This document shows, piece by piece, positions 17,797 to 27,790 of a stretch of 64,000 nt of DNA. Source of the stretch: Nostoc sp. 106C (GTDB lineage: Bacteria; Cyanobacteriota; Cyanobacteriia; Cyanobacteriales; Nostocaceae); the NCBI RefSeq assembly GCF_002154725.1, contig NZ_MTAW01000038.1, positions 1 through 64,000 on the forward strand. The letters run 5' to 3'. The first letter of the stretch is position 1. Every line of letters starts with the position of its first letter. Below the pieces are notes generated by a model, which did not search any database, had not been told where the DNA came from, and saw nothing but the letters and a program-made list of their open reading frames with translations. The position numbers were made by a program, and so were the translations under genes.

Positions 17797-18283
17797 AACT
17801 AACGCGTGGTCTATTTACTTAAAAAACGCTGTAAAAAAGTTAAACATGAACAATTCAAGTATTTTAAAAATGCCAATTTGGCAACTAACTTGCAATTATT
17901 ACAGTTAAGGTATAGAAGATAAACGACTTCAAGGGTGTTGTTATCAGGGTCTACCAAGCCATTAGATTACTTCAGGAAAAACTGAGTAATTACAAGTTTT
18001 TCGTATTTATTTACTAGGAATATATTTATCTAAAAATTAGAAGATAAAAACATAATAATTAGACTTAACATTTACTGCACCAGGAATTCTAATCGCGGAT
18101 AGATTTTGCCTTAATTATAAACATTAACCCTCAAAAAAAGGCAATTTCTCTAGATATTCCTGCTCTATACAGCGGTAAATGCCAGGGTGGAAGAATGAAG
18201 CGACTGTTATGCTTTCTTCCACTCTTTTTTTACCTATAGGATTCATACTTGATTTTTTAAATTTTCGTATGGAAGCCACTGCC

Positions 18284-18485
18284 TTGGAGAGCCAGTACGT
18301 TGCAGTGAGTCCAGCGCTCTTGGTAGGGTTTCCAACGCCCTTCGGGTTACCCAATTCCCTACGGTGGGAAACCCGTTTACCCTTCTCCTGCAAAGACGCT
18401 ATGCATAGCTTGCTTCCCCATAGGGGTACGGGAACGGCTGCGCCGAGCAGGACTGGACTCACCACTTGCTACCCTGCGGGATACA
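18284..18485. repeat. GC-rich dispersed repeat block
   Basis: Contains gagccagtacgttgcag, tccagcgctcttgg, gtttccaacgcccttcgggt, gtgggaaacccg and ccccataggggtacggg. These pieces recur at 21270-21430, 27236-27440, 48990-49290, 50165-50280 and 51236-51370. Locally much richer in GC than the flanks. Non-coding. Confidence 0.75.
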
Positions 18486-18827
18486 CTATTTTACATGGTT
18501 GGAAATAATAGCATCAATAGCTACGAACTAGGTAAATAAGAAATAACGCTTAATCGGCCTTAACACTTCTATAGATTATAGGAATTTATGGAAATTTAGC
18601 TAAAGATAAAGTCTCAGAACAAGGAGTTATTGATGTGTAGCACAATTGTTGAGCATAGGTCTAAGATTGGCTGCAACATCTCATCCTACAGCTAGAAGTA
18701 AATGGCTTAATATCTTAGTTACGATTACAGAGGAAATGTACCTCTAAACACCAGCGATCTAAAACCTTGTTTGTTGCGGAAAGAACTAATGAGGTCGTGA
18801 CCTAATTTAGAGTTTTAGGACTTAGTC

Positions 18828-21239
18828 ATGTATGAACTAGTTCAAGCTGCCTTAAACAGTGATGATAAAACGGCTCTGCATCAGCTAATTTTGATGCTGA
18901 GTAATACAGGTAAGCGTTATTTCCTGAGAAATGAAATTTTACAAGCTTTTGCGGAATACTGCCAGCAAACCCAAAGACCTAGTTATTTTTACCATTCTTC
19001 TTCAGTAGGCAAGCTCATTCACTACTGTCATGAAATCATTTTGGAAGAGGAAAGTACTTGGTTTGTTATTCGTCCCAGGATTGGTAGTCAGGAGGTTTGG
19101 CGATTAACAGCCGAATTTAGTAAATTTGAACTCATGACACCCCAAGCATTGCTGGATGTCAGAGATCGCCTAGTTAATCGCTACCAACCCCATATTCTAG
19201 ACATAGATCTCCATCCCTTTTACGCTAATTCCCCAACGATTAGCGATCCGAGAAATATTGGACAAGGTCTAGCTTTTCTCAACCGTTATCTGTGCAGTCA
19301 AGTATTAACAGATCCTCACTACTGTTTAGAGGTCTTATTTAAAGTTCTACATCGGCTGAGTTATGACGGGATTGAAATGCTGATCAACGATCGCATTCAC
19401 TCAGGTACTCAGTTAGCTCAAAAAATTCAGCAAGTCCTCAAATTTCTCAGTCAGCAACATCCTGACACACCCTACGAAAAATTTCGCTTTGACCTCGAAG
19501 AACTCGGCTTTGAACCAGGTTGGGGTAACACAGCCTCACGGGTTTCTGAAACCCTAGAACTTCTCCAACGCTTTATTGACAATCCACAGCCTGCAATGCT
19601 GGAAGCATTTGTGGCTCGTGTTCCCGCCGTCTTTCGTGTCGTGCTGATTTCCATACATGGCTGGGTGGCGCAGGAGGGAGTTGTTGGCAGAGATGAAACA
19701 TTAGGTCAAGTTGTTTATGTGCTTGAACAAGCGTGCAGTTTAGAAAACAAACTACGTACAGAAATTAAACTTGCCGGTCTTGACCTTTTGGGCATTCAAC
19801 CCCACGTAATTGTTCTGACTCGGCTGATTCCTAACTGCGAAGGCACATACTGCAATCTGCGCCGGGAAAAAATCGAGGGTACAGAAAATGGCTGGATATT
19901 GCGCGTACCTTTTAGAGAATTCAATCCCGAAATTACTAATAATTGGATTACTAGATTTGAGATTTGGCCTTATTTAGAAACATTTGCCCAAGATGCAGAA
20001 ACAGAACTGCTAGCTGAATTTAAAGGTAAACCACATCTGCTGATTGGTAACTACACCGATGGCAACTTAGTCGCCTTTCTCCTGGCCAAACAACTCAAAG
20101 TCACCCATTGCCATATTGCCCACGCTTTAGAAAAACCGAAACACCTATTTAGCAATCTTTACTGGCAAGATTTAGAGGAGCACTACCACTTCTCGGCACA
20201 GTTCACTGCTGATTTGATCAACATGAATGCAGCCGACTTTATCGTTACCTCGTCCTATCAAGAAATTGTTGGCACACCAGAAAGCATCGGACAGTATGAG
20301 TCTTACAAATGTTTTACCATGCCCCAGCTATATCATGTGATTGATGGCATCGATCTATTTAATCATAAGTTTAATGTGGTGCCACCAGGAGTAAACGAGA
20401 ACATCTTTTTCCCCTTTAGCCATTCGGAAAACTGCGATCCGAATCTGCGCCAAAATCTCAACGATTTACTCTTGAACCGCGAAGATCCGCAAATTTTGGG
20501 TTACTTAGAGAACCCTAACAAGCGGCCAATTTTGTCTATAGCTCCCATTATCTCAATCAAAAATCTCACTGGCTTGGCTGAGTGCTTTGGCAAAAGTCAG
20601 GCTTTGCAAGAACATTGCAACTTGTTCATATTAACTAGCAAGTTGCATACATCAGAAGCCGTCAACGCTGAAGAAGCCGCAGAAATCCAAAAACTTCACG
20701 ATATTATCAACTATTATAATCTCCACGGTCATATCCGCTGGTTGGGGATGCGTCTTCCTAGCGGTGACATTGGCGAAGCCTACCGAGTAGTTGCTGATAA
20801 ACAAGGTATTTATGTCCACTTTGCCCGTTTTGAAGCTTTTGGTAGAAGCATATTAGAAGCTATGATTTCCGGTTTGCCAACTTTCGCCACTCAATTTGGT
20901 GGTGCTTTAGAAATTATTGAGGAGCGAGAACATAAATTTACTCTCAATCCTACAGATTTGGAAGGATCTGCTAACAGGATGTTGGATTTCCTTCACCAAT
21001 GCGATGCTCATCTCCAACATTGGGCTGAAGTTTCGGATTGGATGATTCAACGCATTCATAATAAGTACAACTGGCAGATACATAGCAATCAGTTACTTTT
21101 GCTAGCTAAAATCTACGGTTTCTGGAATTTTGTAGCCCCAGAAAATACCGAAGCTAGAGTCCGCTACGTGGACAGCTTATATCATCTGATTTATAAACCC
21201 AGAGCCGAAAAGATTTTAGAACAGCACATGCGCCGCTAG
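18828..21239 (+). CDS. susA: Sucrose synthase
   Basis: An 803-residue GT-B glycosyltransferase that reversibly cleaves sucrose with a nucleoside diphosphate to NDP-glucose and fructose. The N-terminal about 240 residues form the SUS-specific regulatory region (MYELVQAALNSDDKTALHQL, FAEYCQ). The GT-B half has GNYTDGNLVAFLLAKQLKVT, HCHIAHALEKPKH, the TSYQEIVGTPESIGQYES region, VVPPGVNENIFFP, RPILSIAPIISIKNLTGLAE, and the C-terminal EAFGRSILEAMISGLPTFATQFGGALEII donor site. The length fits cyanobacterial SusA. In heterocystous species SusA links sucrose breakdown to glycogen and cell-wall sugars. The following GH65-PGM gene also yields sugar phosphates. Confidence 0.95.
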   Translation: MYELVQAALNSDDKTALHQLILMLSNTGKRYFLRNEILQAFAEYCQQTQRPSYFYHSSSVGKLIHYCHEIILEEESTWFVIRPRIGSQEVWRLTAEFSKFELMTPQALLDVRDRLVNRYQPHILDIDLHPFYANSPTISDPRNIGQGLAFLNRYLCSQVLTDPHYCLEVLFKVLHRLSYDGIEMLINDRIHSGTQLAQKIQQVLKFLSQQHPDTPYEKFRFDLEELGFEPGWGNTASRVSETLELLQRFIDNPQPAMLEAFVARVPAVFRVVLISIHGWVAQEGVVGRDETLGQVVYVLEQACSLENKLRTEIKLAGLDLLGIQPHVIVLTRLIPNCEGTYCNLRREKIEGTENGWILRVPFREFNPEITNNWITRFEIWPYLETFAQDAETELLAEFKGKPHLLIGNYTDGNLVAFLLAKQLKVTHCHIAHALEKPKHLFSNLYWQDLEEHYHFSAQFTADLINMNAADFIVTSSYQEIVGTPESIGQYESYKCFTMPQLYHVIDGIDLFNHKFNVVPPGVNENIFFPFSHSENCDPNLRQNLNDLLLNREDPQILGYLENPNKRPILSIAPIISIKNLTGLAECFGKSQALQEHCNLFILTSKLHTSEAVNAEEAAEIQKLHDIINYYNLHGHIRWLGMRLPSGDIGEAYRVVADKQGIYVHFARFEAFGRSILEAMISGLPTFATQFGGALEIIEEREHKFTLNPTDLEGSANRMLDFLHQCDAHLQHWAEVSDWMIQRIHNKYNWQIHSNQLLLLAKIYGFWNFVAPENTEARVRYVDSLYHLIYKPRAEKILEQHMRR

Positions 21240-21269
21240 TGTGTAAGGGGATGAGGGAGACGCAAAGAT

Positions 21270-21458
21270 GTGGAGACGCGGTGAGTCCAGTGCTGCGGGA
21301 GAATTTCCAACGCCACTTGCAACAAGAGCGGCTCGCCGCCCAACGCAGTGGCTCCTCCGCAGGCAACTGGCGTTAGCGTAGCGTTAGCGACGAAGGAGCG
21401 TCCCCCGTAAGGGTGACGCGGAGATAAATGAATGACACATGACCAATGACAAATGACA
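21270..21458. repeat. GC-rich repeat block followed by STRR heptamers
   Basis: Between susA and the GH65 gene. The block holds gtgagtccagtgctgcggg, tttccaacgccacttgcaac, cgcccaacgcagtggctcc, ggcaactggcgttagcg and cgtcccccgtaagggtgacg. It is followed by four heptamers at 21431-21458 (aatgaca, catgacc, aatgaca, aatgaca). The same order, GC block then aatgaca heptamers, recurs at 48990-49321 and 50165-50344. Confidence 0.8.
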
Positions 21459-21474
21459 ACAAAAGATATTAACA

Positions 21475-24400
21475 ATGGATATAACAGGTCGTTCTCGCCA
21501 TTTTATCTATAGCGATTGGATATTAACTGAAACCCAGTTTGACCCTGACCAATTGCACTCTAGAGAAACCATGTTCACAATCGGGAATGGTTACTTAGGA
21601 ACCAGGGGTAGCTTTGAGGAAGGGTACATTCGTGCATTGCCAGCTACCTTCATTCACGGTGTCTATGATGAGGTTCCTGTAGTATACACAGAACTGGTAA
21701 ACTGTCCTGACTGGCTACCATTGCTTGTAACGATTAATGGCGATCGCTTCCGCCTCGATCAAGGAGAGATATTAGACTATAATCGGCAACTTGATGTGCG
21801 CCGGGGTCTTCTCAGTCGTTCTGTGCGTTGGCGCAGTCCTACAGGAAATACGATAGACATACATTTTGAGCGCTTCGCCAGCATCGCAGATCAGCATGTG
21901 TTGGGTCAACGCTGCCAAGTCACCCCCTTGGATTTTGATGGTTTGATTGAAATTCAGGCTAGCATCAACGGCTATCCAGAAAATCCCGGTTTTAATCACT
22001 GGGAATGTCTAGAACAAGACAAAACAGAGCAAGGTGTTTGGTTACATCGCCGCACCCGCAACTCGCGAATGGATATTGGTCTAGCTACTAAGTTGACAAT
22101 TTCTGGAGCGGAGGCATCTTTGCAGGTTAACAGTGCACCAGGGTATCCTACGTTGAGTGCCACCTTCTTAGCGTCATCAAACCAGACAGTAACGGCAGAA
22201 AAGCTTGTCACAGTTTTTACATCGCGAGATGTTACGGCACCAGAAAAAGCCGCGCGAGAAAAACTCAAGCTGCTAGCAGAATATGCAACGCTACTTAAAG
22301 ACCAAGAACAGGCATGGCATGAGATCTGGCAAAAAAGTGACATTCTAATTGAGGGGGATAGTACCGCCGCTTTTGCTGTACGCTACAACCTGTTTCAGCT
22401 ATTAATTGCGTCCCCAAAAAATGATGACAAGGTAAGTATTCCTGCTAAGACTCTGTCTGGTTTCGGTTATCACGGTCATATATTTTGGGATACAGAAATT
22501 TTTATACTGCCATTTTTTATTTATACTCAACCTAATCTAGCCCGGAATTTACTTAGTTACCGCTACCACACTTTGAATGGAGCGCGACGCAAAGCAGGCC
22601 ATGATGGTTATAAAGGAGCAATGTTTGCCTGGGAAAGTGCTGATACAGGAGATGAAGTTACACCCCGGTGGGCATTACCTAACGATCCCTATGGAGAAGA
22701 TGTGCGGATTTGGTGTCGCGATCGCGAAATTCACATCAGTGCAGACATAGCATACGCTGTCTGGTACTATTGGCAAGCGACTGGCGATGACGAGTGGATG
22801 CGAGATTGTGGTGCAGAGATTGTTCTCGATACAGCGATATTTTGGGGTAGCCGGGTTGAGTTCAACCCCAAATACGAACGCTACGAAATTCGCGGAGTCA
22901 TCGGTGCAGACGAATACCATGAGTTTGTCCACAACAATACCTTCACCAACCGTATGGTGCAATGGCATTTAGAAAGAGCAATCAAAGTTTATGATTGGCT
23001 GAAGGTTACCTTCCCCGAACAGGCGGTGGAACTAGAAGAGAAATTGCACCTGAGTACCAAACAGCGATCGCGCTGGCAAGATATCATCGCTAATATCTGG
23101 ATTCTCCACGATCCGGTAACAGGCATGATCGAGCAGTACGAGGGATTTTTTCAATTGGAAGATATCGACTTAAATCAGTACGAGCCGCGCACTCGTTCTA
23201 TGCAAGCCATCTTAGGTATTGAGGGAGCTAATAAGCGCCAGGTACTAAAACAACCAGATGTCTTAATGCTGCTGTATCTGATGCGGCAATCAGCGGAATT
23301 TCCCTACGACCAAAAAACCTTGCAGACAAACTGGGATTACTACGCACCTCGCACAGATATTACCTATGGTTCTTCCTTAGGCCCAGCTATTCACGCCATC
23401 TTAGCCTCAGATTTAGGCAAATCAGCGGAAGCTTACGAACGGTTTATGCAAGCAGCAATGGTGGATTTACAAGATGTCCGGGGTAATACTAACGACGGGA
23501 TTCATGGAGCGAGTGCTGGTGGTATCTGGCAAGCGGTGATTTTTGGGTTTGGTGGCATCCAAATGACAGAAAATGGCCCTGTAGCTCATCCCCAGCTACC
23601 CCCTGGTTGGACGCGCCTGAAATTCCAAGTACATTGGCGTGGTCAGTGGCACGAGTTTGATTTGCACCAGGAAGAGGCAGAGAAACAGGAAGCAGGTGAA
23701 ACCAGCCCCCGTCTTGGCGATCTGCGTCACGATGGGGGACTGGCGAACCCGAAGGGGAGCAAGGGAGAAAGTTTGTCTTCCTTGGCTTCTGAACCCCAAT
23801 TACAGAACGAAGCGACCCTTTCCTCTGATATCCGAGGAGTGATTTTCGATTTGGATGGCGTTTTGACAGATACCGCAGAGTACCATTATCGCGCTTGGCA
23901 AAGGCTAGCAGATGAAGAAGGGATACCCTTTAGTCGGCAGGACAACGAGGCGTTGCGAGGTGTGTCTCGTCGGGAATCACTCATGCTAATTGTCAAGGAT
24001 AGACCGTATTCGGAAGCCCAAATCCAAGAGATGATGGAGCGTAAGAACCGCTACTACGTTGAATCTATTGAAAATATTACACCCCAGGATTTGTTACCAG
24101 GCGCGATCGCCTTATTAGATGAACTGCGCCAAGCTGGAATTAAAATCGCGATTGGTTCAGCTAGCAAAAATGCCCACACAGTTGTCGAAAAACTGGGGAT
24201 TGCTGCCAAAGTAGATGCGATCGCAGATGGTTATAGTGTCCAAAAACCCAAGCCAGCACCCGATTTATTTCTGTTCGCTGCTGACCTGCTAAAACTACTA
24301 CCAAGTCAATGTGTGGTCGTAGAAGATGCCGCAGCTGGCATTGAAGCTGCTTTAGCCGCCGGGATGTGGACAGTAGGACTCGGCCCCGTTGAGCGTGTAG

Positions 24401-24492
24401 GTACAGCTCACGTCGTTCTACCCAGTTTAGCTGGTATCAGATGGGCAGATCTCAAAGCCAAATTGAGCAATCTTGTGAGATCAAAAAAATAA
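21475..24492 (+). CDS. GH65 disaccharide phosphorylase fused to beta-phosphoglucomutase
   Basis: A 1005-residue bifunctional protein. Residues about 10-725 are a GH65 phosphorylase (N-terminal galactose-mutarotase-like domain, then an alpha-barrel). HGHIFWDTEIFILPFF and the catalytic-acid motif GVIGADE-YHEF (Glu480) are intact. Phosphate, not water, attacks and releases beta-glucose-1-phosphate from a disaccharide such as trehalose, kojibiose or maltose. After a linker of about 60 residues, residues about 783-1000 form a HAD beta-phosphoglucomutase with FDLDGVLTDTAEYH (Asp792 nucleophile, Asp794), GSASKN and VVVEDAAAGIEAALAAG. Substrate channelling from glucose-1-phosphate to glucose-6-phosphate is the obvious role. 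The linker DNA is derived from the GC-rich intergenic repeat. Confidence 0.92.
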   Translation: MDITGRSRHFIYSDWILTETQFDPDQLHSRETMFTIGNGYLGTRGSFEEGYIRALPATFIHGVYDEVPVVYTELVNCPDWLPLLVTINGDRFRLDQGEILDYNRQLDVRRGLLSRSVRWRSPTGNTIDIHFERFASIADQHVLGQRCQVTPLDFDGLIEIQASINGYPENPGFNHWECLEQDKTEQGVWLHRRTRNSRMDIGLATKLTISGAEASLQVNSAPGYPTLSATFLASSNQTVTAEKLVTVFTSRDVTAPEKAAREKLKLLAEYATLLKDQEQAWHEIWQKSDILIEGDSTAAFAVRYNLFQLLIASPKNDDKVSIPAKTLSGFGYHGHIFWDTEIFILPFFIYTQPNLARNLLSYRYHTLNGARRKAGHDGYKGAMFAWESADTGDEVTPRWALPNDPYGEDVRIWCRDREIHISADIAYAVWYYWQATGDDEWMRDCGAEIVLDTAIFWGSRVEFNPKYERYEIRGVIGADEYHEFVHNNTFTNRMVQWHLERAIKVYDWLKVTFPEQAVELEEKLHLSTKQRSRWQDIIANIWILHDPVTGMIEQYEGFFQLEDIDLNQYEPRTRSMQAILGIEGANKRQVLKQPDVLMLLYLMRQSAEFPYDQKTLQTNWDYYAPRTDITYGSSLGPAIHAILASDLGKSAEAYERFMQAAMVDLQDVRGNTNDGIHGASAGGIWQAVIFGFGGIQMTENGPVAHPQLPPGWTRLKFQVHWRGQWHEFDLHQEEAEKQEAGETSPRLGDLRHDGGLANPKGSKGESLSSLASEPQLQNEATLSSDIRGVIFDLDGVLTDTAEYHYRAWQRLADEEGIPFSRQDNEALRGVSRRESLMLIVKDRPYSEAQIQEMMERKNRYYVESIENITPQDLLPGAIALLDELRQAGIKIAIGSASKNAHTVVEKLGIAAKVDAIADGYSVQKPKPAPDLFLFAADLLKLLPSQCVVVEDAAAGIEAALAAGMWTVGLGPVERVGTAHVVLPSLAGIRWADLKAKLSNLVRSKK

Positions 24493-24575
24493 GCCATCTC
24501 ATCTGGGGTTGTAAGGTAAGTTTATTAGCAACTAAACTATGGGATTTTGATTATCCTTAGCCTACCACTAACATT

Positions 24576-24606
24576 AAACCCTCTCTCAATAAAGAAAAGA
24601 GGGTTT
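24576..24606 (+). terminator. Hairpin after the GH65-PGM gene
   Basis: Arms AAACCCTCT (24576-24584) and AGAGGGTTT (24598-24606), loop of 13 bases, 84 bases after the stop. It lacks a long T tract, so it may act as terminator for either direction. Confidence 0.55.
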
Positions 24607-24732
24607 GACAGCTTCCTTGAAAATTCTTGGTATCCATCCAAAAAAGGATGTGGTTATATTTAGACACTATGCTGAATTAATGATACCTTGCCACTTGCAG
24701 AACGAGGAAGATTCAAGATAGCAACAAAAGAT

Positions 24733-24888
24733 TTAAAAAGCGGTAAGTGAGAAACCAATAGTAAATAGCAACAAAATCCCTAATGCAACCAAGAAGATTT
24801 TAGGATATGGAGCATGATTAGCTTTGTCTAGATATTGATTTTTCTTGCGCTCTTCATCAGTTAAGGATATCAAGGGCATTTCACGCAT
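24733..24888 (-). CDS. Small single-span membrane protein, 51 residues
   Basis: A short gene read by eye. The ATG (24886-24888) has an excellent GGAGG about 8 bases upstream, and the frame closes at TAA 24733-24735. The protein starts MREMPLISLTDEERKKNQ, has a polar HAPYPK turn, then a clean transmembrane helix (KIFLVALGILLLFTIGFSL) to the C-terminus. I do not recognise a family. The strong ribosome site and the textbook topology, with a charged N-terminal half followed by a hydrophobic helix, argue for a real gene. It is convergent with the GH65-PGM gene. Confidence 0.75.
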   Translation of the reverse strand: MREMPLISLTDEERKKNQYLDKANHAPYPKIFLVALGILLLFTIGFSLTAF

Positions 24889-25469
24889 GAGTTCTTACCT
24901 CCAAGTTTCATTAACTTAGGGAATAAAATTTATCTCCTTATGTTTTTCATTAAACTATAAACCAATAAATATGATGAGTAATTGATAGAAACATATATAA
25001 AAATTCAACTCTTGTAATTAATTACAAATATAATCAAAACTTAATACAGCTTAAACATGTAAGCTAATAATCATTAAAATTGCATCTTTGCGTCTTCCTT
25101 TCTCCGCGTCGCCGCGTCTTTCTGAGGCTAAGGATTCTGTAACTTAAAGGCGGGTTAGCTTATTTCTGGGTTGGTTGTTGTTAGCTGATTATAGTTCTTT
25201 TTCAAAATGGTAATAAAAAATCAGTTTATAGCATATAGTTGTTTTCTCGAATGGTAATAAAAAATCAGGTTGCAAAAATACTATTGAGTTAATCATAATT
25301 ATAGGTATGCTAACGCACAGAGAAGAGGTCACTAACCGTGTGATTATTAAGTAATAAAGAAAAAATTTGGAAAATGGTCATAATCCTCTAAATTGGGTAA
25401 ATAGCTTAGTTTTAAAAATATTGTAATTATCTCAACCACCTAGTTTTATAGTATGCCAGGAGAAAAGTG
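24889..25469. other. Spacer with a direct repeat
   Basis: AT-rich region of about 580 bases. The 18-base unit atggtaataaaaaatcag occurs twice, at 25207 and 25251, 44 bases apart. A ctttgcgtcttcctttctccgcgtcgccgcgtcttt stretch (about 25085-25120) is a common Nostocales repeat. No gene is visible. Confidence 0.55.
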
Positions 25470-25718
25470 ATGGAACAGTGCAACAACACAGACAAAGATA
25501 GCTTTTTCTATACTTACGCTCGTGATTATGGACGAATTAAAGCAGAAAATCGAGAATTTACTCTTAATCTCAGAGAATTTTCTCAAAGAGTAGAATTTAT
25601 TACTTGTTTAGAGACTAGCGGAAAACTATCTACTGAAGAAGCCTACAAGCAGATAAAATCTTTATGGCAAGATTTGAAAAATTCTAAAAAAGTAAGAGAG
25701 ATTAGCAACAACTCTTAA
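25470..25718 (+). CDS. Small conserved hypothetical protein
   Basis: An 82-residue soluble protein, acidic and helical: CNNTDKDSFFYTYARDYGRIK, then LREFSQRVEFITCLETSGKLSTEEAYKQIKSLWQDLKNSKK. The ATG at 25470 is chosen over the adjacent GTG at 25467 because AGGAG (25458-25462) is placed 7 bases before it. No known domain is recognised. The pattern, with a conserved YARDYG and a C-terminal amphipathic helix, looks like a small regulatory or adaptor protein, but that is only inference. Confidence 0.7.
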   Translation: MEQCNNTDKDSFFYTYARDYGRIKAENREFTLNLREFSQRVEFITCLETSGKLSTEEAYKQIKSLWQDLKNSKKVREISNNS

Positions 25719-25905
25719 GCATTAAAATAAAAAAGGCTCACTAGCAACAATAAATCTTTGATTTTAAGATTTATTATCTCGTTAGGATGACAGTAAACGT
25801 AATTCAGCAATTTCTGATGCTATATCAGCATCAACAACACTTTAATAAGCTTAGTTTCCGCTTAAATCCAGAATTTAAAGACTTTTTGAGCATGTACTTT
25901 ACGAG

Positions 25906-26388
25906 TTAAAGCTTATAACCAATTTGGCGTAAAAACACCTGACGCGTCTTTACATCCTCAGGTGTTTCTAATCCTTTAGGTGAAAATCCATCAATCACAC
26001 CAAGAATCCCCTTTCCTTGCTTTGTTTCAGCTACAATTACCTCTACTGGATTTGCCGTTGCACAATAAATCGTGCAGACCTCTGGACACTGCTTGATCGC
26101 ATTGAGGAAGTTGATGGGGTAAGCTTCTCTGAGTAGAATTATAAAACTGTGGCCTGCACCAATAGCTATAGCATTCGTAATTGCTGCTTCTTCTAAAGGG
26201 CGATCGTTTCCTGTGGTTCTGATGAGGCATGGTCCTGAGGCTTCACAGAACGCAATCCCAAATTTCACTTGTGAAGATATACCCACCATAATTTCATGCA
26301 GGTCTTCTACTGTTTTGATAAAGTGGGTTTGCCCCAAGATGAGGTTACAGCCTTCTGGAATTTGCATTGCAACTGCTTTGAGTTCCAT
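25906..26388 (-). CDS. Adenosine-specific kinase family protein (DUF355)
   Basis: A 160-residue protein that matches the Adenosine_kin family over its full length. Its landmarks are [66 protein letters not shown], and [30 protein letters not shown]. The family was named from an archaeal structure that binds adenosine or AMP. Its physiological role in bacteria is uncertain. Single gene on the minus strand with no apparent operon partners. Confidence 0.88.
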   Translation of the reverse strand: MELKAVAMQIPEGCNLILGQTHFIKTVEDLHEIMVGISSQVKFGIAFCEASGPCLIRTTGNDRPLEEAAITNAIAIGAGHSFIILLREAYPINFLNAIKQCPEVCTIYCATANPVEVIVAETKQGKGILGVIDGFSPKGLETPEDVKTRQVFLRQIGYKL

Positions 26389-26747
26389 GTTTGTTTTACC
26401 CTCGTAGCGCAGAACTCAGAGAAAACAAAGTTGTTATGTCACTATTGTTGTATCTCTAGGAATGTTTATCCCAAGAACTACACAATTCCTAACTCAAGGC
26501 TATTTTCCTATTTTTGATAGGACTAAGTGATGATTAAGGCTGAATCAAATCCGCTTGGCAGAGAATACGCTATATTAATAAATTCTATTTATTGAATTAA
26601 AAAATAAAAATATTTGCTTCTATCGTTAAGAGTCTCTAAAGTTAAATCAACTATTCAACTAAAGATTAATTATCAAGTTTTTTAGTTCAAAACTTGAAGC
26701 AAAAGTCAACAGTAACATTACAGATTTAAGCTTAACATATTACACCT
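26389..26747. other. Divergent promoter region
   Basis: About 360 AT-rich bases between the divergent adenosine-kinase-family gene and the Rrf2 gene. No palindrome that stands out and no gene seen. Confidence 0.5.
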
Positions 26748-27185
26748 GTGGAAATCTCTAACAAATCTGAATACGCACTTCTAGCTCTGTTAGAGTTGGC
26801 GAGTCGTTACCCTAGTGGTGAATCTCTACAAATCCGGCAGATGGCAGTATTGCAAGATATACCGAACCGCTATTTAGAGCAATTGCTAGCAACTTTGAGG
26901 CGTGGCGGCCTAATTAAAAGCATACGTGGGGCCAAAGGCGGCTATGTTCTGGCACGAGATCCTCGGAAAATTACTTTGCTGGAAGCTTGGAGCTGCATTG
27001 AGGGAGTAGATGCTGTTACATCTACAGTTGAGAAAAATTCTAAAACACTAGAAACTCAAATCATTGAAGAAATCTGGCAGGAAGCACGTCAAGCGGCTAA
27101 TTCTGTTTTAGAAAAATATACGCTCCAAGACCTTTGTGAACGGCGAAGCCAACAGCGCGACAAAGAACTAATGTACTATATTTAA
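26748..27185 (+). CDS. Rrf2-family transcriptional regulator
   Basis: A 145-residue winged-helix protein. Its landmarks are EISNKSEYALLALLELASRY, LQIRQMAVLQDIPNRYLEQLLATLRRGGLIKSIRGAKGGYVLARDP and a helical C-terminus. IscR and NsrR carry three clustered cysteines for an Fe-S cluster in the region after ARDP. Here I see only scattered single cysteines (AWSCIEG, LQDLCERR), so cluster binding is unlikely. The GTG start lacks a clear ribosome site. The neighbours are unrelated, so the regulon is unknown. Confidence 0.88.
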   Translation: MEISNKSEYALLALLELASRYPSGESLQIRQMAVLQDIPNRYLEQLLATLRRGGLIKSIRGAKGGYVLARDPRKITLLEAWSCIEGVDAVTSTVEKNSKTLETQIIEEIWQEARQAANSVLEKYTLQDLCERRSQQRDKELMYYI

Positions 27186-27235
27186 CAGGGAAAAGGTGAG
27201 TCGAAGCGGTCTTGGGGATATCCTGTAAGAAGAAC

Positions 27236-27440
27236 TACCGAAAGGGTTTCCCGACTTGAGGAGCCAGTGCGTTGCGTGGGTTCTCAAGACACTCAGTTCG
27301 ATCGCTAGACTTGTTCGCTCTCAAGCATTCCCGTTCTCTCATACCCCTATGGGGAAGCAAGCTACGCGTTAGCATCTCCGCAAGAGAAGAAGGTTCCCGC
27401 AGGCGAGGGTAGGAAGTGCAGTCGCGTTCAAGCAACTAGC
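27236..27440. repeat. GC-rich dispersed repeat block
   Basis: Contains gtttcccgacttgaggagcc, gtgcgttgcgtgggttc, atacccctatggggaagcaagc, cgcaagagaagaaggttccc and a cgcgttcaagcaactagcgt end. These elements are shared with the blocks at 18284 and 49028. The open frame on the minus strand here is a by-product. Followed at about 27545-27600 by another common unit (gcgattagaaatcgcgcctac). Confidence 0.75.
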
Positions 27441-27790
27441 GTGCGCCTGGCATAGCAGGGAGCAGGGAAAAAAGTCGTGTTGAGTCCATAAATTTGGATA
27501 ATTTATTTTTTAGAGTTCCCTAACGTTTTTCTATAAATCTGAAGAGAGAATAATCTAGGCGATTAGAAATCGCGCCTACACAAACAAAGTCTGCGTGGGC
27601 GGACTAAATTCAAAGTAGGGTTTCAAATTTAATCTGACGATAGTAATAAAACGTGAGTTCGAGGGTTGGAAAAAGGCAAAAATCTTGCTATAGGAATTTG
27701 ATAAACTGGGCTGGGATATAGCGATCGCTAAGATTGATTGAGAATCGAGAAAAAACGCGATCCCCTAGTCCCTAAATTCAAGCTATAAGC

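Larger units (their letters stand above)
17651..18827. other. Long gene-free spacer before susA
   Basis: About 1.2 kb between the membrane-protein gene and susA. It contains the inverted repeat at 17738-17796 and the GC-rich repeat block at 18284-18485. The open frames at 18124-18508 exist only because the repeat block lacks stops. The last 340 bases are the likely susA promoter region, in which I see no certain box. Confidence 0.6.

Noticed and set aside
18124-18508. Open frames on both strands before susA
   Set aside because: They exist because the repeat block has few stops; the composition matches the repeat family, not a gene.
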